From the NCBI GenBank assembly GCA_043228905.1, contig JBHGNT010000020.1, forward strand, positions 12,214,001-12,278,000: 64,000 bases of DNA, read 5' to 3'. The number at the start of each line of letters is the position of its first letter. Positions within the stretch are counted from its first letter, which is position 1. Shown here in pieces: positions 14,201 through 24,925 of this stretch. The DNA is from Azolla caroliniana (taxonomy: Eukaryota; Polypodiophyta). The notes under the pieces were generated by a model that worked only from the letters and a program-made list of their open reading frames with translations, was not told the DNA's origin and made no database searches. Made by a program: the position numbers and the translations under genes.

Positions 14201-16464
14201 TTGTCTCTGGCCCGTCTCCATAGTAGACCCTTCTTCGGCTTCGATTTGTGCCTTCACGATCTCGTACGCTTCCCGTACCAAGGCTTCGATGTCGAGCTTC
14301 ACCGGACCATTCCGCAGTGAGCTTTCCTCCGTCGGTGGTGACGCGTAGTCACTCACCATCCTCCTTTCGCCGCCACTTGCGGGCCGTGTTGCGGACGATT
14401 GCATCTCCTCGTGTCGTCGGCATACCCTCTCTACCTTGTTCCAATCCTTGGTGAGGCCGTACGCCCCTTCATCGTCTTCGAGTTCGGATAAAATGGCCAT
14501 TCTCCCCTTTTCATCGATCGACTTTAAAAATAGTAGGACATTGTCCATCCCCACTGATCTTCGATCCCGGTTCGAGAGTTGAGCAAAACGATGCTCGCCA
14601 TTACTTCCGTGATGTCTTCCTCTTCCATCCTCTTTCTCCCTTGCCGCCTATTCACGTCGGGTGCACCAAATATGTCCCGTATTTCCGCGCGTGCATGTAG
14701 AATAAGGCGGGACCACGGGGGCCTCAGACTAGGGAGTAGATGGGAAGACGGGTATGAGCAAAGTGGAAGAGATTAACACGGTAGAGAAAGTAGAAAGAGA
14801 CAAGATTTCTGAAGTTATGTATATTATGGGCATGAAAGCCGCAAAGCGATTACAACCGCGGCCGCGTGGGCCGGACTCAAAACATAAGTAGAATGTAAAC
14901 CCTAATCGGATAAGTAAAGAAAGAGATGACGAAACCCTAGAAGAAACCCTAAACCAAATAGAAACCCTCAACCTAAGTGGTATACCTCTTCTCACTCAAA
15001 ATAGGCAACCCCCTCAATGGTGCCCCTTCCTCTCCTTTTATAGCATAAGGAGAGAAAGCCGTTACAAAAAGGAGAGACTAAATATCCCCTTTATTCAATG
15101 GGGATATTTGCTTAGATACTAGGAGGAGGGATTGATGGGGCCTTAGCTCCCACTCCTCACACATACTACTATGCCCATTACTCACCTCGTACTCTACAAA
15201 GTGCACATCACATTTATGCCTCTACGAACTTTGTGGTGCACCTTTAGCACCTTAGATTATTACCCTTCCCATTACATTTTGTGTACATATTCTTATTACA
15301 TAAATTTACAAGTGCATGTGCAACGTTGCACATCCCCATTTTATTTGTCCCTCCCGGTTTTCTCACCGTAGCCGGACATCTTCACGACACCGTGATGAGT
15401 CATGTCTAATTTGTTCACAGATCTAATATATGATGAAAGTTTTGTCTTACACGCACATGGTGTTGTACGAAGTATGTAGAGTTACTGTTGAAGTTTATTA
15501 TGAGTATATGTATCATGTAGTAAAAATCATTTGAATGGTCATGACACAGATTTTCCAAGAGCTTGGATTGTCCTTTAAGATGGGTGGATTAACGTGAGTT
15601 GTATTCATTACTTGAAAGTTCTTTTCTACTAGAATTCAATATTAAAAAGTTTATAACAAGTATCCCGTGCAAAATTGCAGAGGCCCAACTTTGGATAGTC
15701 ATAGGTTGATTTTTTTGGCAAGTCAACAAGGACTTGATAAACAAAATGCACTTGTGGAAGAACTTTTCATTAACTACTTTACAGAAGAGAAGTATATTGG
15801 TGACAGGTAATCACTTTGAGTTCTTGATTTCTCACTATATTCATACTTTAAGAGTGAATATTTATAGTCATGATTGCTGTAGTAAATCTCTGTTTGCCAA
15901 TATTTGAAAATTCTATTAATATAGTAAATTTGACATATATGCAATTTACTCTGACAATATATAGAACTTGTATGCGTAAATTTGTTGAGATAAATCATTA
16001 CATGTTTATTTTGAACCAACACAATACAAATTGTATGATGGTTTTAGCTAGTCCATAGTAACTTTGTTGGATATATTGGCCCATCCATTCCTCGTTATTT
16101 TTATTTGGTGATGGACAAACAGTTATCATTGTATAGTGTTTATAACGACATATTTATAATGCTTTTTAACATGAATGTTTCCATTGCAATCCTCGAAACT
16201 TATTTTTCCATCTTCCAACCATGCTTGTAGCCATAACTTACAAAGTAAAATATTCTAGAAATGTGTTAGATTAAAAACAATTAGAGGATGTAGTATGAAG
16301 AATAATTGGATTAAGATAAGTTTCCAATAAGATCTATTGGTGTAACTTGTATTAATGGGTTTTCTCATTGCTATGTATTAGGAAGATTCTCTTGGAGGCA
16401 GCATCAAAGATTGGGATTGAGGGTGCGGAAGAATGGCTGAATGATCCAAATGCGGGCATGAAAG

Positions 16465-16502
<38 letters not shown>

Positions 16503-16892
16503 TGCGCGTGGCTGGAGTGGTGGTCCACAATGTAGTGTCATAAAATTGATAGAACCCAAATTTGATCCTGGCCCCATCCCAGAAATATGTTATTTATCTC
16601 TCACCATGCTTCTGCTTCTTCTTTTAACTATATAAATGTTTGGCAACAGATTGAATATGATCTCCAGAAGTATGCACAAGGTGTCTCTGGTGTTCCAAAT
16701 TTTCTGGTATGATGTTTTCAACATTCTTTCTTTTTGTTTATCATCTTTACTTTCTAGATAACTAACTAAATGGTGGGGGGGGGGGATTCTTGGTTAAAGA
16801 TCAATGGCAAGCGACAGCTATCTGGTGCCCAACCACCCAGTACCTTTTTGAAGGTTTTTGATCTAGTGGCTGATGCTACCACTAATGCTTAG
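9852..16892 (+). CDS. DsbA-family FrnE-like thioredoxin-fold oxidoreductase
   Basis: Seven exons: 9852-9986, 10406-10528, 15550-15593, 15681-15806, 16382-16466, 16650-16706, 16800-16892. They total 663 nt and encode 220 residues, close to the usual 215-220 for plant members such as Arabidopsis At5g38900. The N-terminal beta strand runs into the redox site CPWC (residues 21-24) in the context SDTVCPWCFVGK. Family hallmarks that follow are KWHPFLLNP, LDSHRL, LVEELFINYFTEEKYIGD, GIEGAEEWL and the C-terminal GVPNFLINGKRQLSGAQPP, with the cis-Pro of the thioredoxin fold in GVPNF. Such proteins are predicted thiol-disulfide oxidoreductases related to bacterial FrnE; the physiological substrate is not established. 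No clear transit peptide is visible. Intron 2 is 5 kb because it contains an antisense LTR element. The donor after exon 5 is the weak GAA|GTCTCT at the start of a CT microsatellite. All other junctions are standard. Confidence 0.93.
11474..12190 (-). repeat. 3' LTR of gag-only element
   Basis: This is the 717-bp copy on the left; starts TGTCGCG and ends CTTCACGACA. It contains several AAACCCTA-type motifs (11698-11765). It pairs with 14673-15389. Confidence 0.9.
13529..14628 (-). pseudogene. Gag-like frame of the LTR element, frameshifted
   Basis: The first minus-strand ATG after the 5' LTR is at 14628-14626 (MEEEDITEV...). Its frame stops after about 34 codons, but a long frame in the next register runs from 14554 to 13529 (about 340 codons). 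A one-base shift near 14555-14560 would join them. The N-terminal part (MDNVLLFLKSID...DWNKVERVCRRHEE) resembles the C-terminal end of plant retrotransposon Gag proteins. The rest is acidic and low complexity, with no zinc knuckle and no DTG/DSG protease. A peptide box of the type PILET...SPRAGVRPRVT recurs (around 13700 and 13930), followed by a GGGGK-rich stretch. Two further minus-strand open stretches (13381-12686 and 12789-12226) continue the charged region in other frames. Function is inferred from position and composition only. Confidence 0.6.
14673..15389 (-). repeat. 5' LTR of gag-only element
   Basis: This is the 717-bp copy on the right; starts TGTCCCG and ends CTTCACGACA. On the minus strand it precedes the gag-like frame, so it is the promoter-bearing LTR. 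Confidence 0.9.
16468..16499. repeat. (CT)n microsatellite abutting a splice donor
   Basis: About 16 CT units begin one base after the last coding base of exon 5 of the FrnE-like gene (16466). They supply positions +2 onward of the donor, which therefore reads GTCTCT instead of GTAAGT. Confidence 0.9.
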
Positions 16893-19862
16893 TTATGGTG
16901 CTCCATACAAATTGAAAATTAATATATGTACATGTATATGTATACTTTTTTGTTAATAACCACTGGGTCTAATGGTGTATATGGAATGCAAACACTCTTA
17001 TTAACTTCAAGAAATCAATAATGATGTGTTTATTTATATATATATATATATATATATAAAACCTATCTATGTCGTCATCCATTTCTATTCATGATTATAT
17101 ATATGCTAGATACTTTCTTTTTGCTCTGCATAGATTATTATATTCATAGACTATATTTGTATCTGGTTAAAGCGTGTTGGGATGGTGCTTCGCCAATCCT
17201 GGCACCAATATGTGACATTCATCTGAAAGTCTGGAGTGAATCTTGATCAAATGTGATCATACTCATAACTGCATTGGGTTGATAAGATAAGTCAGCAAAA
17301 TGGATTTGCAACTTCAAGAAAAGATTTATTGGCTGGGAGGCTGGGTCTAGGGCATACCCAAAATTAGAATTGTTCTTTTTTTTTATGACGGTTCAACAGA
17401 ATGTAAAAGTGGTATTTAAAATTTTCCTTCTTTTTCTTTACTTCATAAGATCAGGGGTTACTTTTTAAATGATCTCTCCATCTCAAAATATCCTTCAGAT
17501 GTCTTGCCTCTCGAAGAGAGGGATATTTAACTAGAGAAGGAAGTAGAAGAATAAGGCAACGAGACAAGGAAGGAAAGCATCTGATGTCCTTAATAAGCTG
17601 GGAGATTCAAAATGTAATAAATGAACTTCACAATTGTGTATACAAATACCAAACTCTGGTTTTTTGGTTGAGAGTTCAGGTGCTTGCAACAGAGCAAGGT
17701 TGTGTTTCTGTATGCGGTATGGACAACCTAATCATCACTCTGGATGGAGAAAATGTACAGAAAAAAGGCTGTCATTAAACCAACCTCAATTGTATAGATG
17801 TGGTATTACTGCCATTCAAAACAAGTGCAATTGTATATTTTCAATGTATGGATGCATAAATATGGGTCAAAGCAAGTGCAAATTTTGTACGTTATGTTTA
17901 ACAGTTCTAAATTTTTTACTAAACCTTGGTTTCTGACTATTTAATGCGAAAAGAAAAAAGCCCTGTTTTTTTTGTTCCGAATCAATCTTCTATTGTTTCC
18001 CACACATTTTCCTTGGCTTCTTTCATTTCTCACTGCTGTGGTTGAACATCATTCTAGTGAAGCTTAATGATTAGCTGATTTTTTGAATCTTAATGGTTCA
18101 GATTTCTGTAGTTTGTCAGCAGAACAGTGCATCGTTTAAATATTAAGAGATTTGTTATTTCATTGCAACAAGCTGGATTTCTTGAATTATAAGATGTTAA
18201 TCACTCCCACAATCATTTAGATTTTTCTGAATTTGATATTTAACTGCAACAGTTTGTTGATGCCACAGAATAAGGGTTTCATTAATTGTAACATGTTAGC
18301 TAATCAATCTCTCAATATTAGAATTTGTAGATGTTTACATAATGAAATAAGATTTCATGTAGAGTTTTCTGTTTGAGATTGGGAGTAGCCATGGTATCAT
18401 GTTTTTTATATTGAGATTTTGGTTGATAACATTGGATCTCTATGCGTCAAGAGTATTTTGATTGCATGGAGGATTTTTAACAGATGAGCATGTTTCTAAT
18501 ATAATGAGGACTCTGTGTATTTGATTAGAAATATGATTGATAACATTGGATCTCAATGTTAGAACATCTTGATTGCATGCAGGAGGATTTTTAACACATG
18601 AGCATGTTTCTAGTATAATGAGGACTCAGTGGATTTTATTAGAAATATGATGTATATTTTTCTATTTTAAGCGATCACCACTTTGTGGTATACTACTGAG
18701 TTCTATCCTTCTTTATTGTTGTGTTTTTAGGACTGGGGCATTTCTTATTTTGTGTTCTTTCAATGCCAATGGTGATTCTTGTGGAATTATATAGCTAGGG
18801 AGAAACATAAGAGATGAGATTCATGATTGGCATCAACAGGGTGTTGAACCATTCATTGCCCAAATGCACCCTCTATCATGATGATACATGCCTTCCATAA
18901 TATCAGTCAATGCGTTAGCCAGAATTTGGGTGTGTTGACGTCGCATGCATTCCAGACAAGCTTGATACATTGCCTTTGCATGCCATCTAACTTCATGTCC
19001 AGCATCCCATGTAATTCTGTTGTCAGCCTTACTGCATCAACGTTGGTATTAAGGTTTGTGTCTTTAATTTCTTCACAAATAAATCCTAAGAGGTTTTTTC
19101 GTCATGAGAAGTCAGGATCCTGTCTCAGAAAATAAGGACTCATGGACTTTACGGAGCTAGAATCCTTTTGATAGATATCTAGTTCTTTTCGGCTATGATT
19201 GATTAAAGGGGACCGCAATCCCAAATGGCATAGTTTTCAAGCTTTTGCGAATATTCATGGTACTAGCTTTTGCTGACCAAGTTATATATGACAAATAAAT
19301 AGTCTTCTTCTTTAGTTAGACTCATTAGTTTCTCAGCATTGTTTTTGCTTTTTTTATTTAAACAGAAATATATTTCATTCCATTATGTATGAACTTTTTC
19401 CATTTTATTAGAATAGAGGTAGTTTCCAAAATATATGGATACAATATATGAATGAATTACTCAATCAATCAAAGAAATAGAAGGGTTATTCTGGGGGGTG
19501 GGTGGGTGCAGGGGATCATAATGAATGAATGAATTGATCATATGTTTATTGAAGAAGAGTGATAAAGAAAGGCATTGATAAGAAATCCACAACTCGGTTG
19601 TCCGGAAACTCGTTTTATCATCACCAGGAATCGGTTGGGTGGTGTTAGTAAGCTGAAAACTGTCATTATGAGAAGTCTCAGTAAGAAATCCAAACCCACA
19701 ACTCTTTTTCCATCTTGTTGTGTCGGTGTGTTCAAACCTGCAACTCTTTTTCCATCTTGTTATGTGTGTGTGTTCTTACAAGAAAAAGTGATAATGTACT
19801 TCATATGGGTTAGTCTTGGGAAGAAATTGAATGCATGCAACTTTCTTACCATCACATCAGCT
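16893..19862. other. Convergent intergenic region
   Basis: 3' flanks of the FrnE-like gene (plus) and the TPX2-like gene (minus). It contains a TA microsatellite at 17036-17058, the tandem duplication at 18423-18650, and a small direct repeat near 19695-19765. No gene recognised; open frames here lack domains. Confidence 0.55.
18423..18650. repeat. About 114-bp tandem duplication
   Basis: Two adjacent copies start at about 18423 and 18537, each opening TTGATAACATTGGATCT. Both carry GATTTTTAACA, ATGAGCATGTTTCTA and ATAATGAGGACTC in order, and both end in ATTAGAAATATGAT. They differ by scattered substitutions and short indels. Confidence 0.85.
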
Positions 19863-22800
19863 CTATTTTTCACAACTACTAGACTGCTTGGTAACACCAC
19901 TAGCAATGCATTCTCTTCTAGATCTAGCTGATTGATGGAATTTGGGTTCTCTTGGAATGGTTAGTTTCTTTGTAGACCTGCAAAAACTTGTATTCAATTG
20001 TAAATTAATAACAAAACTTTGCAAAAAATGGAAGAACAATATGTATGTGTGCAACCAACATTGTATTTACCTTTGTGGCCTGAACAGTTGATGTGCTGAT
20101 GACTGGATTCGTAAAGCCTTCTCAACTAGATCCTAGTTCGCCAAAAAAGGACCAGAGAGCTTCAGATAATTTGGAACCTCACAAATTTCAACAAGCACAC
20201 GAAGAAGGAAAACATTGAAGGTTTGTTTTCTTTGACTAGGCAGCAAATGTATGCCCCAATTGCTTCTAGTCAAACAAGGAATTGAAGAAATAGCCCACAT
20301 AATTGAAGAAATGTGTGTGTGTGGGGAGGAGGGGGAGGGGGAGTGGGGATCACCACATAATTGCTGAAAATAGCGAATAAAATTTATAAAAGACATAATG
20401 AAATACTGAAATATAGGGTTTAATGGACAAAAATCTTAAAATCTAATGGACAAAAAAATAACAAACCTCTGTATTTGACCTCCTTACAAAACCCTTCTTC
20501 CTTCCACTACCTGCACCTCTTTCCTGAAATTTGTTGTCAAACAAATATAGAGTGAATGGATGTATTCATTAATGAGGGATTGTTTATGCATAACAGAAAG
20601 AGACGGAGTTACTTTTAGATAAAAAGCGATCAAGAGTGATTATATTTACACATTCACAAACACAAGCACACACAGATGTGTGTTTTGTAGTTTTGTTCAA
20701 TTTTACCTCTGTTCTCAATCTGAAAGGCTTTATGAAGGTGTTGCTTGCTGTTGTGGTTTTCTTCGCTTGTGAATTTAATGATGAAGGGTGGTTTGTAAAT
20801 GTTCCGTTCTTGTGTACCTGAAACCATATAAAATCAAATCGAATTCTAATGCTTTGTTTTACCAACAAAAGAAATAAAACCGAAAAGAAAACCCAACTAA
20901 ATTCTTACAAATAATGACATCCTCAACAAAACCAAAATGCATTATTGAGCTCCAACATTCATACATATACATCAAGGTATAGATACACATATATAAATAA
21001 ATATATTACCTTCTGGACCTCATGCTTGTGGTACTTATGTGTGGTTGAGTTGCAGTTGACTTTGAAATCCATTCCTGAGTTCTTCCTGATTATCAATGCA
21101 GACCAAAAGGGGTGTTTATAAATCATTTCCTCATATATATATGTATATATATGTATAGGTATGTGCATATCAGGAAATGATTCACCGTCCTACACTTATG
21201 TTTATAAAATATAAATAATAATGCAAAGGATGAGAGAGAGAGAGAGAGATTTTGAACCTCCTTTTGCTTCCACACAACGTTTGCCAATCAAATGTAGAAG
21301 ATTGCTTTGTTTCAGATTCCTTAACGCTGCTCTGAATTGAAATAGCTTCTTCGGCAGAAATGCTTCTTGCCAGAGACACTTCACAATTTCCATCTTGATG
21401 ATATGGTGCATTTGATGGATTTGTTATCAATTTACTATTCATAATCTCACAACTGCTCAAGCCACTCTGAGAAGAACATCGCATCGACTCTACTTCATCC
21501 ATATCTTCTTGCTGGGCATGAATACTCAGTTGTTGCAAATTCTGTTGCTCGAATGTATTGTTGCAATGCAAGCTTGGATCTTCATTGAGAGATAAGTTAT
21601 TGAGGAACAACTGCTCTAAGCTACATTCTATAGAATTAGCATTCGTTGTTGTTTGATTACATTGATAGGAACATGGATTTGGCTTCTGCATAACCTCTTC
21701 TTGTGAGGGTTGTGACGTAATAAGGTGAATCTCTTGCATACGCACACCTTCATTTTCCTCCCACGTTATTGAGGATTTGTTTGGCAATACTGTTACTGGA
21801 TCAATAAGAACTTCATCTAACACATGAGGACTTTTCGACTGTGCCTCTTGAATATATCTACAGGATTTCTCTTCAGATCCTTTGTCATCCTCTAATGTTT
21901 TCATTAATCGACCTTTTCGTTCATTTTCCATCATCAGAACCGAGGTATGCCTGTTGCTCACCTCATTCTTTATGCTTTCATTGCCCACTAGAGCGCGTAG
22001 TGTATCCTCTTTATCACCATCACCCACACTCTTGCATTGTTTCGGCTTAGTACCCACTTTCGATGCCATGATTCTTGTCGCAAATTCCTCATCCTTATTA
22101 TGAACATAATCACTATGCAATGATTTAATGGATTTGTTTAAAGGCATGGACAAGGATGCCATAAGAGGATGGTTCCGAGCAACTGGTTGTGTAGAGAAGG
22201 ATGATCCTCCTCCTTCATCAACATTCTTAGATCTGTTCAGATATTGGATACCACCTAGAACTTGTTGCTGTTTCTTAGGAGTTTGAGTCTTACATGGCTC
22301 AACAATTCCATCTTTCTTCCTTGCAATAGTTTTGCTAATAGCAACTATGGTGGCTTCTTTTTCAGAGTTAATACCAATTTTGTTGTTAAAGATCCTATGT
22401 TCTCTACTCATGCGTGATGCACGCATTCTTGATTCCTTACCGGTTGCATCATTATTGATATCAGAGACCTTTGTTATTTTAGTTGTTGTCGAACTACTAT
22501 TGGTCTTCGACAGTTTTTTTGCGACTTTAACTTGATTTGGATTCACATTCTCGCTGGCAATTTGTTGTTGATGTATTATTGGTTTCTTCATTTTGCTTTC
22601 TAGGGTTTTGCTCTCAGGGATGGGAGGAAATGGGTGCATGCTTTTATGGACATTTGCAGTCACTTCTGAAAGAGAGGAAAGAGAGGTTGAGACTAGTAAT
22701 CTTCTTGCTCTCTTTCCGGTAGCACTGCCCATAATAAACACATACCAATAATCATCAGTTACACAAAGAAACAAAAGCATTCAACAAGCTTTTACATATC

Positions 22801-23282
22801 AGTTTGTAATCAAGCGTTACATGTTATTCGATAAGACTTAAAACCTATATCGATAACATTAATTACCTGGCATTGTTCTCAATCACATCTGTCACTAAAT
22901 CATCATGAGTTGGTCTAACAAATGATTTCTTCCCATGAATGCAACCTGAATCAGACAGAAGTTCAAATATTATAAGAACCATTTATGTAATACATGAATG
23001 CCTGCCTACATACGTATAAATAAATTATGTAGCATCATATATGCATGAATCTTAATATACGATTCATACTTATATAATGCTATTTAATTTAGTTGATTTG
23101 AGAGCCTAGCATGATAGGCATATACCAGATGCACTGCCACAGAACCATTCGTCATCATCGACAGGTGCCAGAGGTGCAGTGAAATCAATCCATTTGGGTG
23201 CTTGGATGCTCTCATAGAACTCATCTCTCTCAAATGTGCCATCCGTCATCACATTGCCCCAATCAATTTGTAAGCAATCCAT
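19863..23282 (-). CDS. Probable TPX2-family microtubule-associated protein
   Basis: Eight exons splice into one frame of 707 residues: 23282-23126, 22945-22867, 22724-21258, 21085-21010, 20817-20707, 20523-20467, 20132-20071, 19977-19863. All junctions are GT-AG with matching phases. The N-terminus has a conserved-looking block, APKWIDFTAP...DDDEWFC (residues 28-48). The large exon 3 encodes a long, serine/asparagine-rich, probably disordered region with basic clusters (GKRARR). The C-terminal exons encode KPFRLRTEERG (about 623-633) and KKLTIPREPKFHQSARSRR, which resemble the FxLRTxERG and LTxPxEPxxxxxxRxR motifs of TPX2-domain proteins. These bind microtubules and, in TPX2 itself, activate Aurora kinase at the spindle. 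The gene model is strong, but the family call rests on short motifs. Its exact subfamily is not recognised. An AG microsatellite lies just past the exon 3 donor. Confidence 0.68.
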
Positions 23283-24080
23283 GTAATCTGGATAAGATAG
23301 TATTTGGGTGTTGATTTTATAGAAGAATGGGAAGGAGCTCAAATAATGAAAATCGGAAAGAAGGAATATATAGCTTGAATGGGATGAAGGACTGAGATAT
23401 GTGGTGGATGTATATAAAATTTGTATATATCTAACAGCAATGTATATGTATCTGCATCAATCTGTAGGTGCTTTCAGTATATGTAACAAAATGGAGGTGG
23501 AAAGGGGAGAAGGAAGAACCAGAGACAGACAGAGAGAGAGAGAGAGAAAGATTAGAGGAAATAGAGTGGAAAGGGGAAGATCAATCAGAATGAGATGAGA
23601 TGAGAGGAGATGAGATGAATCAAAAGGAGGATATATAACAACATATTATAGTAGTAGTATCAGAGAGAAAAGGCTGAAATTTGGCATATAATCAAACGGT
23701 CAGTGTAATAAAGGCAAAAAGAGAGGTGGAAGAGAGAGAAGGAAACAGAGGAAGAAATAGAGACAACAGGAACAGAGGAAAGAAATAGAGACAAAAAAAA
23801 AAGAAAAAAAGAGACAGGCAGACAGACAGAGAGGAGCAAAAAGAAAGAAAGAAGAAGCAGAGATTAACTTTAGTGGATTTAATTACATAATAATAAGAAG
23901 AAGAAAGATGGGAGAAGGAACAAACAAACGGTCTTCTTCTTCTTCTTCTGTCTCTCTCTGTTTCTCTCCATTTCTTCTTCTTTCTTTCTTTCTTTTTTTG
24001 TTCTTTGTTTTTTCTCTGTTCTGCTTTTTGTGTTAATTTTTCTTTACATTTTTTTTTCCCAAAGTTTCATGATTATCATA
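23283..24080. other. 5' flank of TPX2-like gene
   Basis: Minus-strand upstream region, rich in GA/AAG purine tracts (23495-23600, 23700-23900) followed by a CTT/T-rich stretch (23930-24060). No gene recognised; it probably holds the promoter and 5' UTR. Confidence 0.5.
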
Positions 24081-24925
24081 CCCTAGTGGTAAAGTTAGGT
24101 TAAATTACAAGCACTATGTCTTAGGTTCGAAACCTAATTAGAACCCAATGATCTGACCTCTATATATTTCTCTTAATTCACTAGATTCTAGTTGTAGAAT
24201 GTGGTGGGACTATGTCTTGGGTTCAAAACCTAACTAGAACCCAATGATTTGACCTCTATATATTTCTCTTAATTCACTAGATTCTAGTTGTAGAATGTGG
24301 TGGGACTATGTCTTGGGTTCAAAACCTAATTAGAACCCAATGGTCTAACCTCTCGATTACACCATATTTTCTCTTGATTCACTACATTCGATTGCAGTAT
24401 GTGGCGGGACTATGTCGTGGGTTCAAACTTCAAAGCCTAATTAGAACCCAATGATCTAACCTCTCTATCACACCGTATTTTATTTGATTCACTACATGCA
24501 ATTGCAGTATGTGGCAAGAATGTGGTGGGACTATGTCTTTCAAAACCTAACTAGAACCCAATGATCTGACCCCTATATATTACACCGTGATTTTCTCTTA
24601 ATTCACTAGATTCTATTGTAGAATGTGGTGGGACTATGTCTTGGGTTCAAAACCTAATTAGAACCCAACGATCAGAACTCTTGGTTACACCATATTTTCT
24701 CTTGATTCATTGTATGCGATTGTAAAATGTGGCGGGACTACGTCGTGGGTTCAAAGCCTAATTAGAACCCAATGATCTAACCTCTCTATCACACCGTATT
24801 TTCTCTTGATTCACTATATGCTATTGCATAATGTAGCGGGATATATGTATTGGATTCAAAACCTAATTAGATCCCAACGATGACCTCTCTATTACACCAT
24901 ATTTTCTCTTGATTCACTAGATGTT
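24081..24925 (+). repeat. tRNA-like (SINE-derived) tandem array
   Basis: The first unit begins CCCTAGTGGTAAAGTTAG, a box A-like sequence, and after about 30 bp reaches AGGTTCGAAACCT, matching the tRNA/SINE box B GGTTCGANNCC. The second half then recurs about seven more times at roughly 95-118 bp spacing (near 24210, 24305, 24410, 24525, 24630, 24735 and 24840). Each unit has the order GGGACTATGTC, GGTTCAAA(A)CCTAA, TTAGAACCCAATGAT, TTAATTCACTAGATT. Later units have decayed boxes (GGTTCAAA). The same box A/box B head occurs at 55280 and 56541. A Pol III SINE origin is inferred. Confidence 0.65.

Larger units (their letters stand above)
11470..15393 (-). mobile_element. Gag-only non-autonomous LTR retrotransposon
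   Basis: Two LTRs of identical length (717 bp), at 11474-12190 and 14673-15389, bound a 2482-bp GC-rich internal region. Each LTR begins TGTC and ends GACA. A 4-bp direct repeat, CCGT, flanks the element (11470-11473 and 15390-15393). The gag-like frames read on the minus strand, opposite to the host gene, so the LTR at 14673-15389 is the 5' one. Just inside it the minus strand reads TTGGTGCACCCGACG, a candidate primer-binding site. Just before the other LTR is a purine-rich GGTGGGGGCGGA, a candidate polypurine tract. No protease, integrase or reverse transcriptase was found, which fits the TR-GAG/LARD class that depends on partner elements. The LTRs are similar by eye (a few percent different), so insertion is fairly recent. 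It lies in intron 2 of the FrnE-like gene. Confidence 0.88.

Noticed and set aside
21182-21257. Continuation of TPX2-like exon 3 to the stop at 21182
   Set aside because: A good donor at 21258/21257 joins in phase to further exons with TPX2-like motifs; the read-through peptide is a Ser-Leu run from an AG microsatellite.
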